A DNA stretch of 64,000 nucleotides from the NCBI GenBank assembly GCA_905221455.1, contig CAJNDF010000001.1, forward strand, positions 1 to 64,000, in the 5' to 3' direction. Shown in pieces: positions 54,650 through 64,000 of the stretch (position 1 is the first letter of the stretch; every line of letters begins with the position of its first letter). Below the pieces are notes generated by a model. The model did not search any database. It was not told where the DNA came from and worked only from the letters and a program-made list of their open reading frames with translations. This stretch comes from a bacterium (GTDB lineage: Bacteria > Bacillota > Bacilli > Lactobacillales > Streptococcaceae). The position numbers and the translations under genes are program-made.

Positions 54650-56542
54650 TTAAAAGGCGCCGATACTGCCACCGCCTCCGCCTCCAGAGAAGCCACCGCC
54701 AGAACTTCCGCTTCCAGAAGATACGGAATAGGTACTTGCTGTATTTGCGACGCTGGCATAATGGCTCATTTGCGCGCTTGAATGATAAAACATACTGTGC
54801 CAGCCATAAGCTACATAGAGATTGATATCTGGATTTTCCACTTGTATATGATGAACCTTCATCAAATGACTAACCTTATCCGCATAGCCAAATAAGGTCG
54901 CATAAACCAAGAGGCGATTCCATACTACAATACTTTCCAGCTCAGCCTGATCCAATCGCGCAATCTCACGCAGCATATTTTCAAAACTGGTCCAGAGATA
55001 GTAGACTTCAGCTCCCGCTTCATTCAGAACACCATCACGATTATCTAGTCGAAGCTTCCAATAATAGAAAACAGCCAAAACTAAACCTATAAAACCAAGT
55101 ATTGGCAAGGGTAGGTAAAGATAGTCATGAACGTCTAAACTGTACAAGAAGAAACCAAATCCAATAAATAGAGGCAGGACAGTAGAGAGTCCCATCCCCA
55201 CTTGCAAAGCCTTTTCCCCACCAGTTAAAGGACGATAGTACTCTGGGAGACCCCAGAAGGAAACTCGATTTCTCACTCCTTCTTGCATCTCTTTTAATAC
55301 TTCTTCGAAAGAAGATTTGAGCTGACGCCCCTTTGCTTGAATCCGTTTTTCATCAGAGACTTTTGCCCCACGATAAAGACTATCAGATACCTTGTAATCC
55401 GCAAACAAGTTGGAAAGAGTAGCTTCTTTTTTGCCTGAAAAGGCCAGATTTAAGCAGTCTTTCTCAAAACTTGACAAACCATCTTCTCTTACCAGCCTCA
55501 AGCCAACTGCATCTCCTTCTGAAATAATAGAAACATTCCCACGGTCTATCAGATCTAACAAAGTAGCTTGAATAAGTTGGTCAAAGGTAAATTTTCCAGC
55601 TCCCTTGACCAAGGGACTCACTTCCTCCAAGGAGGTCGAGAAGACAGCTTCTGATAAAACCATAGGCTCTAATTCCATTGGTGGTTCATAGAGACGATGA
55701 TTTTTGGCATATTTGACTGAAGGAGTGGTCTTTCTTCTATAGATAAAATAGAAGAAAGCACTCAATAACAAAGAGATAGAAAGTATCGAAGGGAAGACCC
55801 AAGTAAGGAGTTGTTTACTTTGCTCTTTTTCTCTAACAATCGAGTCTTCTATCTTATTAAACTCTTCTAAACGATTTCCTTTCAAGCCCTGATCCCTAGC
55901 GCTAGTAAAATTGGTTCGAGGCCAGTAGGCATGCAATTCAACTCCACGCTTAGCTGGAAGATTGTCCAAACGAATAGTATAATCAAGGCTACTCTTTTCA
56001 ACCGTTCCTTCTTTAAAAAGTTTTCCTGTGTGGAAAAAGAGTTTTTCAGCCCCCTTATCACCCCTTACATGAAATTCAAACTTGCCAATAGCCCCTGAAC
56101 TATCTGTTAAAGGTTGCCAATTTAATTCAGCGATATCATCATATAGAAAAAGCAAATTTTTTAAATTCCAGGTGAGGTCAACTTCAACTGTGTCACCCTC
56201 CTGACCTGGATTATAAACTTTAACAGTATAACCATCTGCTCCTTCTATAACTTCGCTCGTAACATCTGTCAGTTCAGCACCATTTTTCGAGGCCTGAACC
56301 TTTGGATGAGAGTCAATGTCAAACCCACTAGGTATCTTGCCAGCACGTCCAAGTCCCATGATTTGGCCTTTAAAGTCCTCTTCAAACTGATAAACTATCT
56401 TCTGTCTAAATTCTGCCGTATTGTCTGCATGAATATACAAATCCCCTTGGTAGGAGTTTATCTTGAAATCAATGGCAAAAACAGAGAATGGCAGAAGGCA
56501 AAATAAGCCTAACACTAGTAAGAAAAAAGTTTTTTTCATCAA
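54650..56542 (-). CDS. DUF2207 membrane protein with glycine-rich tail
   Basis: A 630-residue protein. Signal peptide at residues 1-23. An extracellular DUF2207 domain runs to ~240, one helix spans ~250-272, and a cytoplasmic domain and two close helices follow near 440-490. The extreme C-terminus is almost only Gly and Ser (SGSGSSGGGFSGGGGGGS, then IGAF). Such tails are common in this family. Function unknown. Single gene, divergent from glnPQ. Confidence 0.82.
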   Translation of the reverse strand: MMKKTFFLLVLGLFCLLPFSVFAIDFKINSYQGDLYIHADNTAEFRQKIVYQFEEDFKGQIMGLGRAGKIPSGFDIDSHPKVQASKNGAELTDVTSEVIEGADGYTVKVYNPGQEGDTVEVDLTWNLKNLLFLYDDIAELNWQPLTDSSGAIGKFEFHVRGDKGAEKLFFHTGKLFKEGTVEKSSLDYTIRLDNLPAKRGVELHAYWPRTNFTSARDQGLKGNRLEEFNKIEDSIVREKEQSKQLLTWVFPSILSISLLLSAFFYFIYRRKTTPSVKYAKNHRLYEPPMELEPMVLSEAVFSTSLEEVSPLVKGAGKFTFDQLIQATLLDLIDRGNVSIISEGDAVGLRLVREDGLSSFEKDCLNLAFSGKKEATLSNLFADYKVSDSLYRGAKVSDEKRIQAKGRQLKSSFEEVLKEMQEGVRNRVSFWGLPEYYRPLTGGEKALQVGMGLSTVLPLFIGFGFFLYSLDVHDYLYLPLPILGFIGLVLAVFYYWKLRLDNRDGVLNEAGAEVYYLWTSFENMLREIARLDQAELESIVVWNRLLVYATLFGYADKVSHLMKVHHIQVENPDINLYVAYGWHSMFYHSSAQMSHYASVANTASTYSVSSGSGSSGGGFSGGGGGGSIGAF

Positions 56543-56677
56543 CTAAGCCCCCTTTTTTATCTTTGCTATCATTATATCATTTTTTCATAAGTAAGGGCTT
56601 ACCTGTATTGAAAAATAGAGTTTTTTTCGATAAAATAGGATACGGTTATTTTTTAATAGATTGGAATAGGAGAAATC

Positions 56678-58243
56678 ATGAGAAAAATATACTTATCTAT
56701 TTTCACAAGTCTCTTGCTGATGCTAGGACTTGTCAATGTTGCTCAAGCCGATGAATATTTACGCATCGGGATGGAAGCAGCATATGCTCCCTTTAACTGG
56801 ACCCAGGATGATGATAGCAACGGAGCTGTCAAAATCGATGGAACCAACCAGTATGCCAATGGATACGATGTCCAGATTGCCAAGAAAATCGCTAAGGACT
56901 TAGGCAAAGAACCTTTGGTTGTTAAAACCAAGTGGGAAGGATTGATTCCCGCCCTCACTTCTGGTAAAATCGACATGATCATTGCTGGTATGAGCCCAAC
57001 CGCTGAACGCAAACAAGAAATTGCCTTTTCAAGCAGTTATTACACCAGTGAGCCCGTATTAGTAGTTAAAAAAGATTCTACCTATGCTAAAGCTAAAAAT
57101 TTGAATGACTTCGACGGAGCTAAAATCACTTCACAGCAAGGTGTTTACCTATATGACTTGATTTCACAAATCCCAGGTGCTAAAAAAGAAACTGCCATGG
57201 GAGACTTCGCTCAAATGCGTCAAGCTCTTGAGGCTGGCGTTATCGATGCCTATGTTTCTGAACGTCCGGAAGCTTTAACTGCTGAAGTGGCTAATTCAAA
57301 ATTTAAAATGATTAAACCAGAAACAGAATTCAAGACTGGAGAAGAAGATACAGCTATTGCCATTGGTCTTCGTAAAGATGATAATCGTATCAGTCAAATC
57401 AACACCAGCATTGAAACCATTTCTAAAGATGAGCAAGTTGCCCTGATGGATCGTATGATCAAGGAGCAGCCTGCAGAAGCTACAACAACTGAAGAGACTA
57501 GCAGTAGTTTCTTTAGCCAAGTCGCTAAAATTCTTTCTGAAAACTGGCAACAACTCTTGCGTGGTGCTGGTATCACTCTTTTAATCTCTATCGTCGGAAC
57601 CATCATAGGTCTCATTATCGGTCTTGCCATCGGCGTCTTCCGTACTGCCCCTCTCTCTGAGAATAAAGCTATTTATGGTCTACAAAAACTAGTTAGTTGG
57701 ATTCTCAATGTCTACATTGAAATTTTTCGTGGTACACCAATGATTGTTCAATCGATGGTTATCTACTATGGAACCGCCCAAGCTTTCGGGATTAACCTTG
57801 ACCGCACACTGGCTGCTATCTTTATCGTTTCAATCAACACCGGTGCCTACATGACTGAAATCGTTCGTGGCGGTATCCTAGCAGTTGACAAGGGACAATT
57901 CGAAGCTGCCACAGCTCTTGGTATGAGCCACAACCAAACCATGCATAAGATTGTGCTACCTCAGGTTGTTCGCAATATCCTACCAGCAACTGGTAATGAA
58001 TTTGTCATCAATATCAAAGATACATCTGTATTGAATGTTATCTCTGTTGTCGAACTGTATTTCTCAGGAAATACCGTGGCAACTCAAACCTATCAATACT
58101 TCCAGACATTTACAATCATCGCCATGATTTACTTTGTCCTCACCTTCACTGTTACTCGCATCTTGCGCTTCATTGAACGAAGAATGGATATGGATACCTA
58201 TACTACAGGTGCTAACCAATTGCAAACGGAGGAATTGAAATAA
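56678..58243 (+). CDS. glnP: Glutamine/polar amino-acid ABC transporter, fused binding protein and permease
   Basis: A 521-residue fusion. Signal peptide ends near AQA-DEYL (residue ~24). A family-3 substrate-binding domain covers ~27-265 ([15 protein letters not shown]). A linker rich in Thr/Ser and a HisM-type permease follow from ~285. The EAA loop is [20 protein letters not shown]. Imports glutamine or related polar amino acids. Overlaps the ATPase gene in TAATG. Confidence 0.93.
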   Translation: MRKIYLSIFTSLLLMLGLVNVAQADEYLRIGMEAAYAPFNWTQDDDSNGAVKIDGTNQYANGYDVQIAKKIAKDLGKEPLVVKTKWEGLIPALTSGKIDMIIAGMSPTAERKQEIAFSSSYYTSEPVLVVKKDSTYAKAKNLNDFDGAKITSQQGVYLYDLISQIPGAKKETAMGDFAQMRQALEAGVIDAYVSERPEALTAEVANSKFKMIKPETEFKTGEEDTAIAIGLRKDDNRISQINTSIETISKDEQVALMDRMIKEQPAEATTTEETSSSFFSQVAKILSENWQQLLRGAGITLLISIVGTIIGLIIGLAIGVFRTAPLSENKAIYGLQKLVSWILNVYIEIFRGTPMIVQSMVIYYGTAQAFGINLDRTLAAIFIVSINTGAYMTEIVRGGILAVDKGQFEAATALGMSHNQTMHKIVLPQVVRNILPATGNEFVINIKDTSVLNVISVVELYFSGNTVATQTYQYFQTFTIIAMIYFVLTFTVTRILRFIERRMDMDTYTTGANQLQTEELK

Positions 58244-58983
58244 TGACACAAGCAATCCTTGAAATTAAACACCTCAAAAAATCCTATGGACAAAACGAAG
58301 TGCTAAAAGACATTTCTCTCACTGTCCACAAGGGAGAAGTTATTTCGATTATCGGAAGTTCAGGAAGTGGTAAATCAACCTTACTACGTTCCATTAACCT
58401 ACTTGAAACGCCAACTGATGGACAAATCCTTTATCATGGACAAAACGTCCTCGAAAAAGGTTATGACCTCACACAATACCGTGAAAAGTTGGGGATGGTG
58501 TTCCAATCCTTTAACCTCTTTGAAAATCTCAACGTTCTTGAAAACACAATTGTCGCTCAGACAACTGTCCTTAAACGCGAACGTACAGAAGCTGAAAAAA
58601 TTGCCAAAGAAAACCTAGAAAAAGTCGGCATGGGAGAACGCTACTGGCAAGCGAAGCCAAAACAACTCTCAGGTGGTCAAAAACAACGTGTGGCCATCGC
58701 TCGTGCCCTTTCAATGAATCCTGACGCCATTCTCTTTGATGAACCAACATCAGCTCTCGATCCAGAAATGGTTGGAGAAGTCCTCAAAATCATGCAGGAT
58801 CTAGCTCAGGAAGGCTTGACCATGATTGTCGTAACCCATGAAATGGAATTCGCCCGTGATGTCTCTCACCGTGTTATCTTTATGGATAAGGGAGTAATTG
58901 CTGAAGAAGGTAAACCAGAAGACCTCTTCACCAATCCTAAAGAAGACCGAACAAAAGAGTTCCTTCAACGCTATCTCAAATAA
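58243..58983 (+). CDS. glnQ: Polar amino-acid ABC transporter ATP-binding protein
   Basis: A 246-residue ATPase. Walker [10 protein letters not shown] (~38-46), signature [10 protein letters not shown] (~141-150), Walker [16 protein letters not shown] (~161-175). Partner of the preceding fused permease. Terminator directly behind. Confidence 0.95.
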   Translation: MTQAILEIKHLKKSYGQNEVLKDISLTVHKGEVISIIGSSGSGKSTLLRSINLLETPTDGQILYHGQNVLEKGYDLTQYREKLGMVFQSFNLFENLNVLENTIVAQTTVLKRERTEAEKIAKENLEKVGMGERYWQAKPKQLSGGQKQRVAIARALSMNPDAILFDEPTSALDPEMVGEVLKIMQDLAQEGLTMIVVTHEMEFARDVSHRVIFMDKGVIAEEGKPEDLFTNPKEDRTKEFLQRYLK

Positions 58984-58990
58984 AAAGAAA

Positions 58991-59017
58991 AGGCTGCATC
59001 CTTGTGCAGTCTTTTTG
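58991..59017 (+). terminator. glnPQ terminator
   Basis: GGCTGCA/TGCAGTC stem with TTTTT tail. Confidence 0.82.
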
Positions 59018-59025
59018 TTGTCCTC

Positions 59026-59135
59026 ATACTCTTCGAAAATCTCTTCAAACCATGTCAGCTCTATCTGCAACCTCAAAACAGTGTTTTGAGCAACCTACAG
59101 CTAGCTTCCTAGTTTGCTCTTTGATTTTCATTGAG
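59026..59135. repeat. BOX element
   Basis: ATACTCTTCGAAAATC to TTTTCATTGAG, one boxB palindrome. Confidence 0.88.
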
Positions 59136-59186
59136 CCTCAAAATGAAAAGACAGACCCTATTCAAGAATCCGCCATTATCCAAAGA

Positions 59187-59402
59187 TTAATCTTCAAATT
59201 TTTCATGATTTTTTTCATAGAAATCAATTAAACCTAGAGCTGTTTCAAATGAAATATTTTTTACTTTTGCACGACCCTGTGCTAGAGCAATGATAGACAT
59301 TTCACGCGCATTCGTTTCTTTAGAGATACGGTAGCCTGTGATTTTCTTATCACGAACCCAGCCAACAACTGATTCTACTTTTTCAAAGTTTGACTTAGCC
59401 AT
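59187..59402 (-). CDS. Conserved small protein, possible helix-turn-helix
   Basis: A 71-residue basic protein (SVVGWVRDKKITGYRISKET) ending in ALGLIDFYEKNHEKFED. The order of helices resembles a small XRE-like fold. Good ribosome site (AGGAGAA). Isolated gene; function unknown. Confidence 0.65.
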   Translation of the reverse strand: MAKSNFEKVESVVGWVRDKKITGYRISKETNAREMSIIALAQGRAKVKNISFETALGLIDFYEKNHEKFED

Positions 59403-60232
59403 GTTCTTCTCCTATTTTCTTCTTTACGTTATATTATTCTATACGTTTTTATGTCTTTTGTCAATAAAAAAACATATATTCAATAAAATAAATGATTCAG
59501 AATCTTCTTACTTCCTTTTTAAAGCCGATAATATATAGGTTTTTGCTTACTATAACCCATTAGTATACTCCTAAAAAACAATTGCATTATTAAACTTTAA
59601 ACTTGTAAAAATATTCTTTTGTACTGAATGCCAGTTTCTCAATAGGATAGACAGGATTTGCTATTTCATTCTATATATTCCTTTTAAATCAACAAGTCCA
59701 CTAAAGATAGTCTTTCACTCCACACTATCTCTAAACCATTCCGTTTTCTTTCTCCTTCTTTGGTTCCTTTCCTGTCCTTATCTATATCTTATTCGTTTCA
59801 CAACCGGTACTACTTACATTGTCCAATCTTGCACCTTCTGATTACATACCCGCTTTCCAGCTAGTCATTTAAAAACAGTATCACTAGCTGTTTCATGTCT
59901 AGCACTATTGTTTATCTCACGAGTTTTTTCGGCCAACTCACCTAGCAACCATCTCACAAACATTGATTATTTTTTCTGATTCCTATTATATTTAGAGAAA
60001 ATTCAAATTAGGGATCTATACAATTGGGGATTTCAAAAAATTTCCTTATATATAGTAAGTAATTCTGTCGCCTTAATATAAACAGAATCAAAAATAATAG
60101 GTGCTATAGTGAGTTGTAGTAGAAATAGCACGATAGATTTCCTAAGTCCATAGGAATCGCCCCCTTTCTTCACCCTCATTATAACACCTATACATCAGTT
60201 GTGCAAATAATATGATATTTTTTTATTAGTCC
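59403..60232. other. 830-bp stretch without a recognisable gene
   Basis: AT-rich with several stops in all frames on both strands. I see no repeat or RNA that I recognise. It could be decayed coding DNA. Confidence 0.45.
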
Positions 60233-61483
60233 TCAGACAAGCATATTATAGAGTGTTTCATTACCATTTAAGTTAATATAAGATGGATCAAAACCTTCCA
60301 TTCGACGAATCAAACCTGCATAATCATGCTTATCTGCCAAGGCAATCCCAATCAATACAGGTCCTGTCCCCTTGCTAGCTCGCTTGATATACTCAAAACG
60401 TGTGATATCATCATTTGGCCCCAAGATGTCATTTACAAACTCACGCAAGGCCCCTGGACGCTGTGGAAAATTGACCACAAAATAATGCTTGATACCATCA
60501 TAAATCAAGGCACGCTCTTCCATTTCTGGCATACGGTTGATATCATTATTTCCTCCAGAAATGATACAACAAATGGTTTTCCCCTTAATATATTCAGCTA
60601 AAACCTCTAAAGAGGCGATACTAGCCGCTCCAGCAGGTTCTGCAACAATCCCTTGCTTAGAGTAGAGGTCAATCAAGGTTTCAGAAATCAACCCCTCATC
60701 GACACCTACTAAGGTTTGAACATGTTGGCGAGTTGCTTCATAGGTCAACTGACCTACTTTTTGCACGGCAATCCCATCCGCAAATTTGTCAATTTCTTTG
60801 AGCTTAACAGGTCCACCAGCTTCAAAGGCAGCCTTCATGGAACGCGCTCCATTAGCCTCTACCCCAATGACTTCAATTTCTGGACTTGTTTCCTTGATAT
60901 AGGTAGAGACCCCAGCAATGAGACCGCCACCACCAACAGGAACCAAGACAGCATCAAAATCAATCGATTCTTTTCGAGCTTCTTCTAAAATCTCATAAGC
61001 AACGGTCCCTTGACCTGCCTGAACATAAGCATCATCAAAAGGATCAATAAATGTACGATTTTCAGAAACTGTAAATTCTTGAGCTGCCTTAGCAGAAGCA
61101 TCAAAGGTATCTCCAACTAGTTTAATGGTTACGAAGTCCCCACCAAAAAAGCGAACCTGGCCAATCTTTTGTTGCGGAGTGGTAATGGGCATAAAAATAG
61201 TAGCAGGAATCTTCATTTCATTACAAGTATAGGCAACTCCCTGCGCATGGTTTCCCGCAGAAGCACAGACTACCCCACGCTCACGCTCTTCCTTGCTGAG
61301 CTGGGAAATAGCATAATAGGCACCACGAATTTTAAAGGAACGAACACGTTGAGCATTTTCCTTTTTCAAATAAATCTTAGCACCATACTTCTCCGATAAA
61401 TAATGGTCATAATCCAGTGGGGTATTCACAACCACACCGTTCAAGACCTTGTGAGCCTTGATGATATCTTTTGAACTTAACAT
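60233..61483 (-). CDS. ilvA: Threonine ammonia-lyase (dehydratase), biosynthetic
   Basis: A 416-residue PLP enzyme converting threonine to 2-oxobutanoate for isoleucine. PLP lysine is Lys51 in RSFKIRGAY; GGGGLIAG binds the cofactor phosphate. A shorter ACT-like regulatory domain fills ~330-416. Last gene of the ilv group; a hairpin lies between it and ilvC. Confidence 0.96.
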   Translation of the reverse strand: MLSSKDIIKAHKVLNGVVVNTPLDYDHYLSEKYGAKIYLKKENAQRVRSFKIRGAYYAISQLSKEERERGVVCASAGNHAQGVAYTCNEMKIPATIFMPITTPQQKIGQVRFFGGDFVTIKLVGDTFDASAKAAQEFTVSENRTFIDPFDDAYVQAGQGTVAYEILEEARKESIDFDAVLVPVGGGGLIAGVSTYIKETSPEIEVIGVEANGARSMKAAFEAGGPVKLKEIDKFADGIAVQKVGQLTYEATRQHVQTLVGVDEGLISETLIDLYSKQGIVAEPAGAASIASLEVLAEYIKGKTICCIISGGNNDINRMPEMEERALIYDGIKHYFVVNFPQRPGALREFVNDILGPNDDITRFEYIKRASKGTGPVLIGIALADKHDYAGLIRRMEGFDPSYINLNGNETLYNMLV

Positions 61484-61551
61484 CTTTTTCTCCTAGACTA
61501 TTCATACTATCACAATCCATCCTCTAAAACAGAGATGAATTGATTATAAAA

Positions 61552-61576
61552 GCGAGTTAGGTCCCCCCAACTCGCC
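61552..61576 (-). terminator. Hairpin between ilvC and ilvA
   Basis: GCGAGTT-GGGGGGACCT-AACTCGC with TTTTATAA on the minus strand. It may stop most transcripts before ilvA. Confidence 0.7.
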
Positions 61577-61596
61577 TTCACCTTAATTTCTATAAA

Positions 61597-62652
<1,056 letters not shown>

Positions 62653-62686
62653 TTAGGCTGGTTTAACAAATTTAGGTTGGATTTTT

Positions 62687-62791
62687 ATACTCAATGAAAA
62701 TCAAAGAGCTAACTAGGAAGCTAGCCGCAGGCTGTACTTGAGTACGGCAAGGCGAAGCTGACGTGGTTTGAATTTGATTTTCGAAGAGTAT
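62687..62791. repeat. BOX element between ilvN and ilvC
   Basis: ATACTCAATGAAAATC to TTTTCGAAGAGTAT, no boxB. Its last base is the first of the ilvN stop codon (62791-62793). Confidence 0.88.
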
Positions 62792-63267
62792 TAGTCGCGG
62801 GTAAATCCAGTTGCACCCGTACGAGCAATATTGCGAATACCGTATGGTCGAATGACTCGCAATAGGGCTTCACTCTTCTCAGCATTTCCTGTCATCTGAA
62901 TAGTAATCGAGCTTGGAGCTACGTCTACTACCGTTGCACGGAAAGGTTGAATAATCGCTAGAATCTCAGCTCTCTTCTCAGCTGGCGCTGACATCTTAAC
63001 CAAAATCACCTCGCGCTCCAAATGAGGCTTGTCTGTAATATCACGAATGCGAATCACATCAATTTGACGATTGAGCTGCTTGATGATTTGCTCTACTTCA
63101 TCATGAGAAGCTACATCAATAATGATGGTGATGCGCGATACATTCGGATCTTCTGTTGCTCCAACAGAGATGCTTTCGATATTAACCTGACGGCGAGACA
63201 AGACACCGGTAAAGCGATTGAGGACTCCTGAACGATTTTGTAGTTTTGCTGTTAACATTCTACGCAT
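62791..63267 (-). CDS. ilvN: Acetolactate synthase small (regulatory) subunit
   Basis: A 158-residue subunit. N-terminal ACT domain (LTAKLQNRSGVLNRFTGVLS) and C-terminal domain (ILAIIQPFRATVVDVAPSSI). Confers valine feedback on IlvB. Overlaps ilvB by 8 bp. Ends exactly at a BOX element. Confidence 0.96.
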   Translation of the reverse strand: MRRMLTAKLQNRSGVLNRFTGVLSRRQVNIESISVGATEDPNVSRITIIIDVASHDEVEQIIKQLNRQIDVIRIRDITDKPHLEREVILVKMSAPAEKRAEILAIIQPFRATVVDVAPSSITIQMTGNAEKSEALLRVIRPYGIRNIARTGATGFTRD

Positions 63268-64000
63268 GGAACTTCACCCCCAACATCTCATGATTACTCT
63301 TACCAGCTGGTACCATTGGTAACACCTGTTCCTTACGAGAAATATCTACCTCGATTAGCATAGGAACATCCTCAGTGATGACTTCAAGGTCTTGAGCCAA
63401 AGTCTCAGGATTGTCAAACTTATAGTTTTTAATGCCATAAGCCTGTGCCATCAATTGGAAATCAGGAAGGGTATCAAAGACTGACTCTGACGTTCTACCT
63501 TCATAGAAGGATTCCTGCCACTGGCGAACCATTCCAAGTGAGTGGTTGTTCAGCATAACAACCTTGATTGGCACCTTGTAAATGTTCAAAATAGCCAATT
63601 CCTGGTTAGTCATTTGGAAACCACCATCCCCAACAAACAAGACTACTTCCTTATCCGGGTTAGCAATTTTAGCACCTATTGCTGCTGGAATTCCGAATCC
63701 CATGGTTCCCAAACCACCTGAAGTCACTAACTGACGTTCATTTTGGTATGGATAATACTGAGCTGTCCACATTTGGTGTTGACCAACGTCTGTGACCACA
63801 ATGGCATCTCCGTTGGTCAATTCACCAATGCGTTCAATAACGGCTTGCGGCTGAACCACACGCTCTTTCTTATCATAAGAACGAACGCGGTTCTTGTCTT
63901 TAGTGACTTTTTCAATCCATTTTTCAGTATTGTTATGAACGGTTGGTTCTGCCAACAACATTTGCAAAGCTTTCTTAGCATCACCCACCACAGGAATATC
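63260..64000 (-). CDS. ilvB: Acetolactate synthase large subunit, 3' part only
   Basis: The last ~246 residues are present; the gene continues past the window edge. GDGGFQMTNQELAILNIYKV is the ThDP/metal-binding motif (GDG...N). VVTDVGQHQMWTAQYYP precedes it. Condenses pyruvate, or pyruvate with 2-oxobutanoate. First gene seen of the ilvBN-C-A run. Confidence 0.97.
   Translation of the reverse strand, partial: DIPVVGDAKKALQMLLAEPTVHNNTEKWIEKVTKDKNRVRSYDKKERVVQPQAVIERIGELTNGDAIVVTDVGQHQMWTAQYYPYQNERQLVTSGGLGTMGFGIPAAIGAKIANPDKEVVLFVGDGGFQMTNQELAILNIYKVPIKVVMLNNHSLGMVRQWQESFYEGRTSESVFDTLPDFQLMAQAYGIKNYKFDNPETLAQDLEVITEDVPMLIEVDISRKEQVLPMVPAGKSNHEMLGVKFHA

Noticed and set aside
59004..59231. 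75-residue frame over the BOX element behind glnQ
   Set aside because: It is translated BOX sequence; the same peptide appears at other BOX copies.

Overview
The window is a low-GC Firmicute chromosome and almost certainly comes from the Streptococcus mitis/pneumoniae group. Eight BOX repeats (boxA/boxB/boxC mosaics) are typical of that clade. The core genes (ilvB-ilvN-ilvC-ilvA, glnPQ fusion, uppP, dinB, pflB, trkAH, pheS-pheT, rplM-rpsI) also look pneumococcal. A PezAT module and an IS630-Spn1-like insertion sequence fit the same picture. I cannot decide the exact species from sequence alone.

Region 1 (1-12,640) is a nutrient-uptake region. It holds a POT-family peptide transporter, then a carbohydrate locus with a GH31 glycosidase, a YesL-like protein, a sugar-binding lipoprotein and two permeases. 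A YesM/YesN-type histidine kinase and AraC-type response regulator are divergent to it. No ATPase gene is present, so the importer probably borrows a shared one.

Region 2 (about 12,640-31,350) is the accessory zone, built on the 3' end of rpsI. Copies of that 3' end recur at about 14,802, 16,683, 22,285, 24,464 (half) and 24,651, and the functional copy ends rpsI at 31,302. C-terminal fragments of tyrosine integrases sit just left of three of these copies, and one intact integrase (30,016-31,170) sits next to rpsI. I read this as a stack of elements that integrated one after another at rpsI and then decayed. The cells hold pezAT, a three-gene small-protein operon, IS630, an XRE regulator with a membrane protein, the broken start of a conjugation-like operon, a DUF3800 protein with a possible nuclease partner, and finally an apparently complete element (24,651-31,352). 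That last element carries cadDX, a replication initiator, two MobC-like proteins, an XRE repressor and the integrase, but no relaxase.

Region 3 (31,300-64,000) is core chromosome, mostly on the minus strand. In order it holds rpsI/rplM with an L13 leader, an ABC-2 exporter, pheT/pheS with a T-box, two small genes, and PAP2 phosphatase/ribU under an FMN riboswitch. It continues with trmL, an ECF transporter cluster (UPF0397, EcfA, EcfT) beside a SAM hydroxide adenosyltransferase, trkA-trkH, pflB, dinB, uppP, a DUF2207 membrane protein and the glnPQ uptake system. It ends with the branched-chain amino-acid operon, where ilvB runs off the right edge.

The most interesting material is the rpsI integration stack and the uncharacterised two- and three-gene modules inside it.
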